From CALACW01 sp002431305 (GTDB lineage: Bacteria; Bacillota; Clostridia; Oscillospirales; Acutalibacteraceae), in assembly GCA_937890355.1 (NCBI GenBank), contig CALACW010000023.1, forward strand, positions 1 through 51,757: 51,757 bases of DNA, in the 5' to 3' direction. A program made the position numbers and the translations under genes. The first letter of the stretch is position 1. The number at the start of each line of letters is the position of its first letter. The notes beneath the pieces were generated by a model. That model was not told where the DNA came from. It saw nothing but the letters and a program-made list of their open reading frames with translations, and did not search any database. This document shows, one piece after another, positions 32,938 to 42,285 of the stretch.

Positions 32938-34284
32938 TCATTTAGAAAGCCTGTCCGCGAGTTTGCCGGCAAGTTCCTCGTATCCGGGTTTGCCGAGCAG
33001 GGCAAACATGTTTTTCTTATAACTCTCTACTCCGGGCTGGTTAAATGGATTGACCCCGAGCATATATCCGGATACAGCGCACGATTTCTCGAGAAAGTAA
33101 ATGAGTTCGCCGAGATTGTATTCGTCCATAGTCTCAAGCTCTATTATAATATTGGGAACGTCGCCGTCCGAATGAGCGAGAACCGTACCCTGGAACGCTT
33201 TGGAATTAACATACGACATAGTTTTGCCGGCGATGAAGTTAAGTCCGTCAAGGTTCTCCGCGTCCTCTTCTATCGTAATGTCGCATTTGGGTTTGTCGAA
33301 TACAACGACGGTTTCAAATAACTTTCTCTCGCCCTCCTGAACATACTGTCCGAGCGAATGAAGGTCGGTCGAGTAAATAGCCGAAGCGGGGAAAATACCC
33401 TTGTGCTCCTTGCCCTCGCTCTCGCCGAAAAGCTGTTTGAACCACTCGTTCATCATAGTGTAGTCGGGTTCGTAGCTGACCATCATTTCAAACGCCTTAC
33501 CCCTGCGGTAAAGGATGTTTCTGATAGCGGCGTAACGGCAGCAGTCGTTAGAAAGAACGTCGTCGTTCTCATATTTCTTCATAGCGTCGGCGGCGCCGAG
33601 CATAAGACGGTCGATATTGATTCCCGCAACGGCGATGGGCAGAAGACCTACGGCGGAGAGAACCGAATATCTGCCTCCGACATCGTCGGGAACAACAAAC
33701 GTCTCATAGCCCTCTCTGTCGGCTAAATGTTTAAGCGTTCCTTTAGCTCTGTCGGTAGTTGCGTATATACGCTTTGCCGCCTCTTTTTCGCCGTATTTTT
33801 CAACGAGCATTTTTCTGAATATTCTGAACGCTACGGCGGGTTCCGTAGTGGTTCCCGACTTTGAAATAACGTTTACCGAAAAATCCTTATCCTTGCAGAG
33901 AGATATAATCTCGGAAAGCTCCGTCGGGCTTAATGAGTTGCCGGCAAAGAATATCTGAGGGGTTCCCTTCGCCGTAAGATTATAATTCTTCGACTTGCAG
34001 AACTCAATAGCGGCTCTTGCTCCGAGGTACGAACCTCCGATGCCGATAACTACGAGCACATCCGAATCGGAGATAATCTTCGAAGCGGCTTTTTTGATTC
34101 TTGCAAACTCATCCTTATCATAATCAACGGGGAGAGTCAGCCAGCCGTGAAAATCGTTTCCCGCGGCAGAAGCCTTATCACCGTAGAGCTTGTTATAAGC
34201 CGAACGCGTTTCGCCTTCTACCGCCTTAATATCATCCTCGCTGACAAAATCCGCGAGGTATTTACAGTTAAGTTTAAGTGCCAT
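32938..34284 (-). CDS. pgi: Glucose-6-phosphate isomerase
   Basis: Interconverts glucose-6-P and fructose-6-P; 448 residues, the short bacterial form. Signatures: VVIGIGGSYLGARAAIEF, SKSGTTTEPAVAFRIF, GGRYSVLSAVGLLPIAVAG, and GVNPFNQPGVESYKKNMF near the C-terminus. ATG at 34284 with GAGGA 7 bases upstream; a TTG two codons earlier is weaker. Own promoter. Confidence 0.97.
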   Translation of the reverse strand: MALKLNCKYLADFVSEDDIKAVEGETRSAYNKLYGDKASAAGNDFHGWLTLPVDYDKDEFARIKKAASKIISDSDVLVVIGIGGSYLGARAAIEFCKSKNYNLTAKGTPQIFFAGNSLSPTELSEIISLCKDKDFSVNVISKSGTTTEPAVAFRIFRKMLVEKYGEKEAAKRIYATTDRAKGTLKHLADREGYETFVVPDDVGGRYSVLSAVGLLPIAVAGINIDRLMLGAADAMKKYENDDVLSNDCCRYAAIRNILYRRGKAFEMMVSYEPDYTMMNEWFKQLFGESEGKEHKGIFPASAIYSTDLHSLGQYVQEGERKLFETVVVFDKPKCDITIEEDAENLDGLNFIAGKTMSYVNSKAFQGTVLAHSDGDVPNIIIELETMDEYNLGELIYFLEKSCAVSGYMLGVNPFNQPGVESYKKNMFALLGKPGYEELAGKLADRLSK

Positions 34285-34326
34285 TTTCAATTCCTCTGAT
34301 TGTAATTTAATCTATAATGTGTAGTT

Positions 34327-34355
34327 ATTATACTATGATAATGAAATTATTTCAA
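34327..34355 (-). promoter_or_regulatory. Promoter of pgi
   Basis: TTGAAA, 17-base spacer, TATAAT on the minus strand, about 43 bases before the pgi start. Confidence 0.85.
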
Positions 34356-34385
34356 TAATAATTCGGACATTTTAACAAAAAAATA

Positions 34386-35624
34386 TTATTTGACCGCAAA
34401 AGAACGGAGTATTCGTTTCAACGCAAGCGAAAAAGTCAGAACACCTACGTCCTTTTCGGCTTTGATATCATAGCTTGAAATCGTTTCGTCCCCCGATTTA
34501 ACCGTAAGCGAGCCTACCTTGCCGTCTTTTGAAACGGGTGCGTCGACGCTGTCGGACAGCGTAATTTCAACCTTTATATTCTCCGATGAGCCTTTATTTA
34601 TAAGAATCGGTTCGGGAACGGGCACAATCGGAGAAACATAATCCTCGGCTCCCCTGTTGACTTTTATCGGATGAACAGCGTTTTTGTCGAATTTGGGGGT
34701 AAATATTTCATAATTTGCAAATCCCCAGTCGAGCATGTTTCTCGCGGACGAAAATCTGTCGTCGGAATTCGAACTGCCGAGCACGACGGCGATAAGCTCC
34801 ATGCCGTCCCTTTTTGCCGTCGCGGACACACAGCATCCCGCTTTTGACGTAGTGCCCGTTTTAAGCCCGGTACAGCCCTGATAGAATCTGACAAGTTTAT
34901 TCGTATTCACAAGCTGGGTCTGCCCGTCCCTGAGCGAATCCATCCATATCGTCGAATAATTTTTAACGATATCGTGTTTTAATAATTCAGCTGACATCAG
35001 CGCAATATCGTAAGCCGTTGTAAGATGATTTTCGGTCGAATCGTCAAGCCCCGTACAATTTTCAAAATGAGTATTTTTCATTCCGAGTTCCGCCGCCCGC
35101 TTATTCATCATGTTTACAAATGCGGTTTCGCTCCCGCTTATATGCTCGCCCAGCGCCGTGCACGCGTCGTTCGCACTGTAAACCGCGGCGGCCTTTAGCA
35201 GTTCGTCAACGCTCATTGTCTCGCCGGGTTTGAGCCAAATCTGACTTCCGCCCTTGCCCGACGCGTTGTCACTTGCCGACACCGTATCGGTAAGCGAGAT
35301 TTTACCCGAATCTATACTCTCGCAGACCAGCAGAAGCGTCATAATTTTTGTAACGGACGCGGGGTATAGCTTTTCGTTTTCATTCTGAGCGTAAAGCACT
35401 TTTTTTGTGCTCTTCTCCATAAGGCAAACGGCTTTCGCCCGGGTCTCGGGCACTGACGAAACGGCGGGAACCGACGCGTCGACGGTTTTTCCGTTTTCGG
35501 GAACGGAACGCGAAAACGACGAGAGGATTTCGAATTCCTCCTTTGAAATTGAAACTCCCGCACAGCTCCATGCGAGTATAAGACTCATAAAGAGACTCAG
35601 CGCAATAATAAACGTTCTTTTCAC
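34386..35624 (-). CDS. dacF: D-alanyl-D-alanine carboxypeptidase (DacF/PBP5 family)
   Basis: Secreted penicillin-binding protein trimming the terminal D-Ala of stem peptides; 412 residues. N-terminal signal sequence (RTFIIALSLFMSLILAWSCAG), then serine peptidase S11 motifs: SxxK in PASVTKIMT, SxN in YSANDACTAL, KTG in GLKTGTTSKAG. A C-terminal beta domain starts near 300 and a hydrophobic/basic tail (LALKRILRSFAVK) could anchor it. Start GTG at 35624 (MKRTFIIAL) with AAGGAG 9 bases upstream; the ATG two bases earlier is in another frame. Confidence 0.93.
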   Translation of the reverse strand: MKRTFIIALSLFMSLILAWSCAGVSISKEEFEILSSFSRSVPENGKTVDASVPAVSSVPETRAKAVCLMEKSTKKVLYAQNENEKLYPASVTKIMTLLLVCESIDSGKISLTDTVSASDNASGKGGSQIWLKPGETMSVDELLKAAAVYSANDACTALGEHISGSETAFVNMMNKRAAELGMKNTHFENCTGLDDSTENHLTTAYDIALMSAELLKHDIVKNYSTIWMDSLRDGQTQLVNTNKLVRFYQGCTGLKTGTTSKAGCCVSATAKRDGMELIAVVLGSSNSDDRFSSARNMLDWGFANYEIFTPKFDKNAVHPIKVNRGAEDYVSPIVPVPEPILINKGSSENIKVEITLSDSVDAPVSKDGKVGSLTVKSGDETISSYDIKAEKDVGVLTFSLALKRILRSFAVK

Positions 35625-35678
35625 ACATATCAACTCCTTACGGAATTTATATGCTTTTAAGAGTTTAAAAATCACATC

Positions 35679-35708
35679 TTGCCAAACTCATTGTATTTAT
35701 AGTATAAT
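35679..35708 (+). promoter_or_regulatory. Promoter of mtaB
   Basis: TTGCCA, 18-base spacer, TATAAT, 57 bases before the mtaB start. Confidence 0.75.
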
Positions 35709-35765
35709 TAAAAAGTTAAACGAACATTTATAAAAACTTGAATCAATTTTAACGGAGGCTTTTTA

Positions 35766-37052
35766 ATGAAAGCGGCGTTTTATACACTCGGCTGTAAGGT
35801 CAATCAGTACGAAACGGAAGAGATGACCGAACAGCTTATAAAAAACGGATTTCTGATAGTCGACAGCAAGGAGGACGCAGATGTTTACATAATAAATTCC
35901 TGCACCGTAACCGCTGAGAGCAACAGAAAAACGCGACAGGCGGTCAGACGTTTCAAGGCAAATCATCCGTCGTCCGCCGTAGTGCTGACCGGATGCGTTC
36001 CCCAGGCTTTTCCTGACGAGGCAGCGGGGCTCATTCAGGCGGACATAATTCTCGGAAATAAGAAAAACCACATGCTCGCGTCCGAGATAAAAAGATATTT
36101 CAATACGCATTCGAGAATAAACGATATTGAAGACCATCAAAATCACGAAAAATATTCCGGCGGAATAATCACGCAGTTTCAGGGACACACACGCGCGTTT
36201 GTCAAAATTCAGGACGGATGCAACAGATTCTGTTCCTACTGCATAATCCCGCAGGCTCGCGGACGTTCGAGGTCAAAACCGATGTCCGACATAAAAACGG
36301 AGCTTCACGCGCTGGCGGAAAAAGGATTTTCCGAGGTCGTATTTGTCGGAATCAATCTGTCCGCATACGGTCACGACACCGGGACGGACATTTCAGAACC
36401 CATAATCGCCGCGGAGAATACCGACGGAATTAAAAGAATACGTTTAGGCTCACTCGAACCCGACCATCTGACAGACGGCGTTATCGAGAAAATCGCCTCG
36501 TGCAGTAAATTCTGCCCGCAGTTTCACATCTCGCTTCAGAGCGGTTCCGATACCGTATTAAAACGGATGAACCGCCATTACGATTCAGCGGAATACGAAC
36601 GCCTGGCAAAAAAGCTCCGTTCGACATTTTCCGACTGTTCGCTGACGACGGATATTATCGTCGGATTTCCCGGTGAAACGGATGAGGAATTTAATCAAAC
36701 CGTCAAGTTTGCAAAACGCATAGGATTCGAAAAGGTACATGTGTTCCCCTACTCCGTAAGAGAGGGAACGCGCGCTGCAAAAATGCCCGGACAGATAACT
36801 CAGGCTCTAAAAGAAAAACGAGCAGCCGAGCTGTCTAAAGTCTGTGAAAAAATCAGAAGCGAAAAATTTAAAGAGCTCGAGGGTAAAACGTTCCCGGTTC
36901 TTTTCGAAAAACCGAAAAACGGATATCAGTGCGGTTATACGAAAAACTACACACCCGTACGTGTTGAGTCGGACGAATGTCTGACCGGTAAAATCGCAGA
37001 TGTAAAAATCACCATGGCAAATAATGATTACTGCGACGCGGTATTATTATAA
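35766..37052 (+). CDS. mtaB: tRNA t6A37 methylthiotransferase MtaB
   Basis: Radical SAM enzyme making ms2t6A at position 37 of ANN-decoding tRNAs; 428 residues. N-terminal UPF0004 domain with three cluster Cys (TLGCKVNQYE, INSCTVTAES, LTGCVPQ), the radical SAM motif DGCNRFCSYCIIPQARG at about 150-166, and a TRAM-like C-terminal segment (FPVLFEKPKNGYQCGYTKNY). TLGCKVNQYE distinguishes MtaB from MiaB and RimO. GGAGG 7 bases before ATG. Monocistronic. Confidence 0.95.
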   Translation: MKAAFYTLGCKVNQYETEEMTEQLIKNGFLIVDSKEDADVYIINSCTVTAESNRKTRQAVRRFKANHPSSAVVLTGCVPQAFPDEAAGLIQADIILGNKKNHMLASEIKRYFNTHSRINDIEDHQNHEKYSGGIITQFQGHTRAFVKIQDGCNRFCSYCIIPQARGRSRSKPMSDIKTELHALAEKGFSEVVFVGINLSAYGHDTGTDISEPIIAAENTDGIKRIRLGSLEPDHLTDGVIEKIASCSKFCPQFHISLQSGSDTVLKRMNRHYDSAEYERLAKKLRSTFSDCSLTTDIIVGFPGETDEEFNQTVKFAKRIGFEKVHVFPYSVREGTRAAKMPGQITQALKEKRAAELSKVCEKIRSEKFKELEGKTFPVLFEKPKNGYQCGYTKNYTPVRVESDECLTGKIADVKITMANNDYCDAVLL

Positions 37053-37102
37053 TCGGATTATAAATTTTTTTAAAATTTCAAACGGCATGATATAATAATA
37101 TA

Positions 37103-37143
37103 CCGAAACGCCCGAGGTCAAATGACTTCGGGCGTTTCGGTTT
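37103..37143 (+). terminator. Strong hairpin terminator after mtaB
   Basis: 18-base near-perfect stem, CCGAAACGCCCGAGGTCA with TGACTTCGGGCGTTTCGG, 2-base loop, followed by TTTGCGTT. The U-tract is short but the stem is very stable. Confidence 0.8.
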
Positions 37144-37475
37144 GCGTTAATATTATGTTGTAAGAGGACTGATGTTGACTGCACCGCTTACATGTATATT
37201 TTACAATAAATCAAGTCGGTGTACAATATGTGACACTTTATATTTTTTTTAAACTTTTCTTGTCACAGGGAACCGCATATAAATTATTCTAATTTCATAC
37301 AGTAAAGTTATGTCATGCATATTTTTCACAATACCGTATAAGGTATTTTATTACAGATATAGAACTTTTATAATAAAAAAAAAAACGGTAAAATTTGGGA
37401 GTTTGTGGACTTCGTTTGCAATTTTATTGTGATATTTGAACTATTTTTCACCGGCAAATTGAGCAAACTTAAACA
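37144..37475. other. AT-rich intergenic region without recognised gene
   Basis: About 330 bases between the mtaB terminator and the promoter of the HTH gene. I see an 11-A run (37375-37385) and a short inverted repeat, ATACC-GTATAA-GGTAT (about 37331-37346), but no convincing ORF, riboswitch or small RNA. Long leader space upstream of a regulator could hold operators. Confidence 0.5.
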
Positions 37476-37504
37476 TTGAATTTTATTCCGTTTTTTTATA
37501 TAAT
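37476..37504 (+). promoter_or_regulatory. Promoter of the HTH gene
   Basis: TTGAAT, 17-base spacer, TATAAT, 40 bases before the ATG. Confidence 0.8.
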
Positions 37505-37543
37505 TTACATATATTATTTTACAGAAAATAAAGGAATGAGAAA

Positions 37544-38986
37544 ATGGAGCAATTTCACATAGCCGTAAAAAACGCACTTAAGCGTCATGACATCACTACT
37601 TACAAACTTTCGGAAGTTTCCGGAATCGACCGGAGTCTTCTTGTAAAGATAACAAAGGGTCAGCGAAGTATCACACCGCAAAAGCTCGACTATTTGCTCA
37701 AATTCATGGATTTGACCGCCGAGGAGGACGAGGAAATCAGACTGGCGTACATAGATATGAATTTCGGCATAGATAAATTCAACGAATACAGCGATATTTT
37801 CATTTACGACAACAGCGGTATTATGCCGGAGAAGTCGGATTCGAACGCTATAGAATTGTCCGTAAACTTTACCGAACCGGTTACTGACTTTAATTCGCAT
37901 AACGAACTTATCAGAGCTTTATATGCGGTAACGGCATATGAGGCAAAAGCCGGCGGCGAAAAGCGCATATACACAAACCTTGACACGTTGATAACACGCG
38001 ATTTATTCGACTCTCTGCCGAAAAACGCCGGAGATATCGACATAAAGCAGATTATAACAGCCGGCACCGATTCGGATTATTCAAACATAATCAAAAGCGC
38101 GGTTGAATTTATGCTGAAGGGGTATAAAATATATTATTCTCACGTAAATTCGGACATTTCAAAAAGAGCGGACATCATTTTCCCGTATTACTACGTTACA
38201 AACGAACTGTGCGTTTTCACGGATTCGTCGATGACAAGCGGATTTGTCGCTAAGAATAAAAAATTCGCCGACACGTATGCCGAGAGAATTTCCGCAGTGT
38301 CAAATGAGATGAAAAGCATAGTATCTCTTACCCAGAACATAATGGACGTAAAGAATTCCATGCTCGAAGTAATTCCGTATTCGGACAAAACAACGACGAC
38401 CATGGAGTTTAATTTGTGCGTAACGTTTTTCATGACGCTCGATATGTGGGATCAGATAGCTAAACCCGACGTTCCCAACCGTAATTACCTGAGAGATACG
38501 ACATACGAATACTATCAGACTCTCCTGCACGCGCAGAAACGTTCGTTTGTGCTTCATTCATACGAGGGTATGGAGAAATTTACGCTCGACGGTATCGTAT
38601 TTCAGATGCCTGCGGAATACGCCTATCCGCTGACTCTCGAAAACCGTGCGCAGATATACCGAAACTTGATTGAATACTATAAAAAAGACGAGCACGAGAT
38701 ACACATATCCAAAAAGAACGTATTTAAAAACAAGATTGTGATAGATATTACGGATAAATACTCCGACCGCAAACAGGTCGTATCGAATCTGTACGGATTT
38801 TTGACTAACTTTGTCGGAAATACAAAAATTTCGATTGACGATACGGAGATAAATAACGAGATAATCGATTTCAGCCGTTATATGGCGGTCTCGCCGTATT
38901 TCTATTCAAAAGAGGAGTCGCTCGATATCCTTTCCCAGGAGCTGAGCAAACTCGAGTACATCATAAAGGATAATCAAAACAAATAA
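37544..38986 (+). CDS. HTH (XRE-like) protein with large uncharacterised C-terminal domain
   Basis: 480 residues. Residues 1-62 form a lambda-repressor-like helix-turn-helix: AVKNALKRHDITTYKLSEVSGIDRSLLVKITKGQRSITPQKLDYLLKFM. The rest (about 70-480) has no motif I know: no membrane segment, Walker motif, peptidase or nuclease signature. It is rich in Tyr, Phe and Asp, with a regular alpha/beta look, e.g. ADIIFPYYYVTNELCVFTDSSM and KIVIDITDKYSDRKQVVSNLYGF. That could be a ligand or protein-binding sensor domain. AAAGGA 8 bases before ATG, own promoter, own terminator. Convergent with the giant surface protein gene. A transcription factor role is inferred only from the N-terminus. Confidence 0.75.
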   Translation: MEQFHIAVKNALKRHDITTYKLSEVSGIDRSLLVKITKGQRSITPQKLDYLLKFMDLTAEEDEEIRLAYIDMNFGIDKFNEYSDIFIYDNSGIMPEKSDSNAIELSVNFTEPVTDFNSHNELIRALYAVTAYEAKAGGEKRIYTNLDTLITRDLFDSLPKNAGDIDIKQIITAGTDSDYSNIIKSAVEFMLKGYKIYYSHVNSDISKRADIIFPYYYVTNELCVFTDSSMTSGFVAKNKKFADTYAERISAVSNEMKSIVSLTQNIMDVKNSMLEVIPYSDKTTTTMEFNLCVTFFMTLDMWDQIAKPDVPNRNYLRDTTYEYYQTLLHAQKRSFVLHSYEGMEKFTLDGIVFQMPAEYAYPLTLENRAQIYRNLIEYYKKDEHEIHISKKNVFKNKIVIDITDKYSDRKQVVSNLYGFLTNFVGNTKISIDDTEINNEIIDFSRYMAVSPYFYSKEESLDILSQELSKLEYIIKDNQNK

Positions 38987-39004
38987 TATTAATAATAAGA
39001 TAAC

Positions 39005-39050
39005 GAAGCGGTTCCGATTTTATCCGGAACCGCTTCTGTTTGTATTATTT
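39005..39050. terminator. Terminator between HTH gene and surface protein gene
   Basis: Perfect 12-base stem, GAAGCGGTTCCG with CGGAACCGCTTC, 8-base loop, T-rich tail on the plus side; serves the HTH gene and possibly both genes. Confidence 0.85.
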
Positions 39051-39053
39051 CAA

Positions 39054-42041
39054 TTATAATGTTTTCTCAAGTCTTGCGGAGAATCTTAATATCATTCTCG
39101 CCTCGCTTGCGGTAACTTTCTTATCGCCGTTGAGGTCGCACGCCGAAATCTCAGACTCTGTTCCCGCCTGAAGTTTCGCGGATATTCTCAATGCGATTCT
39201 CGCGTCGGATGCCGTAACCTTGCCGTTGCCGTCCGCGTCGCCTCTCATAACAGCCGTTTCCCATACGGCATAGAGCGTTATATCCGAGTTTATATATGCA
39301 TTTGCTCCGGCTGTATATTCGGGTTCTGAAGCATTGCTGTCCGTTGACCAGCCGAGGAATTTATATCCCGTTTTTGACGGAACCGCAGAGGGAATAACGG
39401 TCTGAACGTCATTGCTCCATACTGCGCGCAGTGTCATGTCACGCTCAACGGTAAACGTTTCACCGCACTTATAGTCAATATTGTTTCCGTCGTCCGAAGC
39501 CGACCAGCCGAGGCATACGGCACTGACTTTTAAGGGTTCGGGAGCGAGCGTTCCGCCGACAGCGTCAAATGTAACAGTGTAAACACGCTCAGGTTCGGGA
39601 AGTTTAACAACATCGCCGTACTTAAATGTCTGCTCGCCGTTCTCGACAGAACCGCCGTCGGGGTTAAATCTGACGGTAAACGTCTCGCCATTATGGGGAT
39701 CGTCCTTTTCCCAAAGCGCAAACAGCGTGCAGTCGGATTTTATCGAAATATCGTTTCCGGGGAAATACTGAACGGATGAAGCGTTCTTATCCTCAGCCCA
39801 GCCGAGGAATTTATATCCGTCGCGTACAGGAGTTTCCGAGGGAAGGGTAACCTTCGTTTCGTCCGCCCATACGGCGAACAGAGTTTTATTTTCGTCCGTT
39901 GTAAATTTATCGCCGCATTTATATTCTGCTTTGCCGTCGTCGGCCGTATTCCAGCCGAGACATGCGACGCTGACGTTTTTCTTTTCGGGAGCGTCTTTTC
40001 CGCCGTTTGCATTAAATGCCAGAGTGTACGAACGCGAGGGAGTCGGAAGTTCAATTTCTTCCTCGTACTTTATCGTAGTCGTCTTCGGGTCGACGGTTCC
40101 GCCCTTGGGGTCAAATGTAACGTCGAATTTTGCGACTTCGTCGGTTATGCAGAAGGTGTAAGTACCTTTTGCCTTATAATAATCATGATCAAAACACATA
40201 AGATAATATGTTCCGGCAGCCAAATCCAACGAATCCGTTGCATTAAACGTATTTGTTACACTGTTATATTCATATGTTTTTCCAAATATTTCATTTCCGT
40301 TTACATCGTAAATATGATAATTAAAGCGTTTTAATTCTCCGCTGAAATTCATATAAATTTTTTTCGGGACCGAAATGGTAAATTTATAATAATCCTTCGT
40401 ATCGTTTATCGCAATCTGTCCGTTGTATTCCTTGCCCAAAGAAATCTCGGAAGCAGAGGAAAGATCATTGTACTTTGTCGTCTGATTTTCTTTAAAACTC
40501 TCATTTGCCGGCTTATAAGTCATCTTAAAGTCATAGTTTCCGGTCGAATTTTTCAAAACGCCGAAGTAGTATTTTCCCGCAACCAAATCAAGAGTATAAG
40601 TTCTCTGACTCTGTTTTGAATTTGAATCCCACTCGACATTATCCCGCGACCAAATCGTATCCCCGTTTTCGTCATAAAGAATGTAATTCAATCTGTAACA
40701 ATATGCATTAATATTTAAAGTTACCTTTCCTGATTCGGCAATAGAGAAACTGTACATATCTTTGTCATCGTTTGAGGCAATCTGTCCCTTATATAATGTA
40801 TCAAACTCAACGGCACAAGCGGTTGAAATATCATTATAAAACGTTGACTGATCCTCTTTAAAACTTTCCGAGGCGGATTTATAGTCAATCTTAAAGTTAT
40901 AATTACCGGTTGAACCGTATGTTTTTCCGACTCGGAAATAATAATCACCGGCAACGAGACTAAATTTGTACGTATTTTGACTCTGTCCCGACCTTTCGTC
41001 CCAGCGAACCCTGCCGGAGTCCCAAATAAGATTGCCGTTTTTATCAATCAAATGATAATAAACATTTGCCATGACAGCAGTAACATTTATGCTTATCCTG
41101 CCGGACTCCGAAAGAGTAAACGAATAATAATCGTCATCGTCATTCAGCGCAATCTGACCGGTATACTTTGACGAAAATTCAACAGCGAATGCCGAATCAA
41201 TATCCCCTGCAATATTCGACTGCGACTCTTCGAAACTCTCTCCGGCAGACAAAAACGACGCGTTAAATGTATATATTCCTGTAGAATTAGACTCTTTGTT
41301 TACGCAGAAATAATAGGTTCCCGCAACAAGGTCAAATGAATATGAGCTTTGGCTCTGCTCGGACCTGCCGTCCCATTCGATTCGTCCAGAGTCCCATATT
41401 GTATTTCCGTTACTGTTATAGATATAACAATATATTCTATAGATATTGGCAATCATACTAAAGCTGACGCGTCCGGATTTATCTATTTCAAATTTATATA
41501 TATCCTTGTCATCATTAAATGCAAGCTGACCCGTGTACTTTGTACCGAAATCGATTTTATTCGCATTCTCCAACGTATTATTATTTACGCTCGTCGATTC
41601 GGCAAAGCTCTCCTGCGCACTTTTGAACGCGATCTTAAATGAAAAACTGCCCGTACATTCATCGCACTTATTGACACTGAAATAGTAATCCCCCGCAACA
41701 AGATTAAAATTAGGAGAATACTGACTCTTTTTTGTTGTGGAGTTCCAGTAAATCACGTCTGAGTACCACATTTTCTCACCGTCGGAGTTATACAGCGAAA
41801 CTCTGTACTCCTCAATAGACGCTTCTAAAATCAAATCAATATATCCCGATTCACTGAGCGTAAATTTATAAAAGATCTTGTCCGAGTCCTCGGTTAACAT
41901 ACCGTTATACGTATTTTCAAGCCGAACGTTCTGCGCTGTCGAAATCGGCAGTCCGTCATCTGCAAATCCCGTCACGGCAAACGAAAACAGCATCGTCACC
42001 GCAAGCAAAATCGCTATGAAACTTTTTAACTTTTTTTTCAT
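39054..42041 (-). CDS. Large secreted protein: five PPC-like repeats, InlB-type repeats, dockerin-like C-terminus
   Basis: 995 residues. Signal peptide at 1-28 (KKKLKSFIAILLAVTMLFSFAVTGFAD). Five repeats of about 125 residues (about 35-645) each have YxGQxAxNDDKDxYxFxxxxSGxxxx, a WDS/WYS segment and LVAGxYYFxV, the pattern of bacterial pre-peptidase C-terminal (PPC) beta-sandwich domains. Next come InlB/Listeria-Bacteroides-type repeats (about 650-925; FDVTFDPKGGTV, YKFLGWAEDKNAS, TLFALWE). The end (about 932-995) has two calcium-loop-like repeats, GDADGNGKVTASDARIALR and DLNGDKKVTASEARMILR, as in type I dockerins. It likely binds a cohesin or another surface partner. No catalytic domain. ATG at 42041 with GGGAGG 7 bases upstream. 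Own promoter. Confidence 0.85.
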   Translation of the reverse strand: MKKKLKSFIAILLAVTMLFSFAVTGFADDGLPISTAQNVRLENTYNGMLTEDSDKIFYKFTLSESGYIDLILEASIEEYRVSLYNSDGEKMWYSDVIYWNSTTKKSQYSPNFNLVAGDYYFSVNKCDECTGSFSFKIAFKSAQESFAESTSVNNNTLENANKIDFGTKYTGQLAFNDDKDIYKFEIDKSGRVSFSMIANIYRIYCYIYNSNGNTIWDSGRIEWDGRSEQSQSSYSFDLVAGTYYFCVNKESNSTGIYTFNASFLSAGESFEESQSNIAGDIDSAFAVEFSSKYTGQIALNDDDDYYSFTLSESGRISINVTAVMANVYYHLIDKNGNLIWDSGRVRWDERSGQSQNTYKFSLVAGDYYFRVGKTYGSTGNYNFKIDYKSASESFKEDQSTFYNDISTACAVEFDTLYKGQIASNDDKDMYSFSIAESGKVTLNINAYCYRLNYILYDENGDTIWSRDNVEWDSNSKQSQRTYTLDLVAGKYYFGVLKNSTGNYDFKMTYKPANESFKENQTTKYNDLSSASEISLGKEYNGQIAINDTKDYYKFTISVPKKIYMNFSGELKRFNYHIYDVNGNEIFGKTYEYNSVTNTFNATDSLDLAAGTYYLMCFDHDYYKAKGTYTFCITDEVAKFDVTFDPKGGTVDPKTTTIKYEEEIELPTPSRSYTLAFNANGGKDAPEKKNVSVACLGWNTADDGKAEYKCGDKFTTDENKTLFAVWADETKVTLPSETPVRDGYKFLGWAEDKNASSVQYFPGNDISIKSDCTLFALWEKDDPHNGETFTVRFNPDGGSVENGEQTFKYGDVVKLPEPERVYTVTFDAVGGTLAPEPLKVSAVCLGWSASDDGNNIDYKCGETFTVERDMTLRAVWSNDVQTVIPSAVPSKTGYKFLGWSTDSNASEPEYTAGANAYINSDITLYAVWETAVMRGDADGNGKVTASDARIALRISAKLQAGTESEISACDLNGDKKVTASEARMILRFSARLEKTL

Positions 42042-42127
42042 CAAAAAACCTCCCGAAATAAATAAAAATGCATTTTATTTGACTCATTTTACAGTATCAT
42101 ACTATAAAATTCGTCTTTTTACACAGT

Positions 42128-42156
42128 TTAGTATAAATCATTAATAAGGCATTGTC
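42128..42156 (-). promoter_or_regulatory. Promoter of the surface protein gene
   Basis: TTGACA, 17-base spacer, TATACT on the minus strand, about 90 bases before the start. Confidence 0.82.
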
Positions 42157-42200
42157 AACCAGATTATTGCCTTACTATCCCCTTAAAATAAAATTTTATG

Positions 42201-42247
42201 CGCAAAAATACCGTAAAACGGCTGTCATTTCCCGTCTTACGGTATTT
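42201..42247 (-). terminator. Terminator of the topB operon
   Basis: Outer stem AAATACCGTAA with TTACGGTATTT plus an inner ACGG/CCGT pairing, then U5 on the minus strand. Confidence 0.85.
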
Positions 42248-42285
42248 ATTATTCTATTTTAGGGAATCATTTAAAATACAAGATT

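Noticed and set aside
37144..37475. Possible riboswitch or small RNA upstream of the HTH gene
   Set aside because: No conserved aptamer features and no stable long hairpin other than the mtaB terminator.
37368..37577. 69-codon minus-strand frame in the gap before the HTH gene
   Set aside because: Low-complexity AT-rich translation, no SD, overlaps the promoter and start of the HTH gene.
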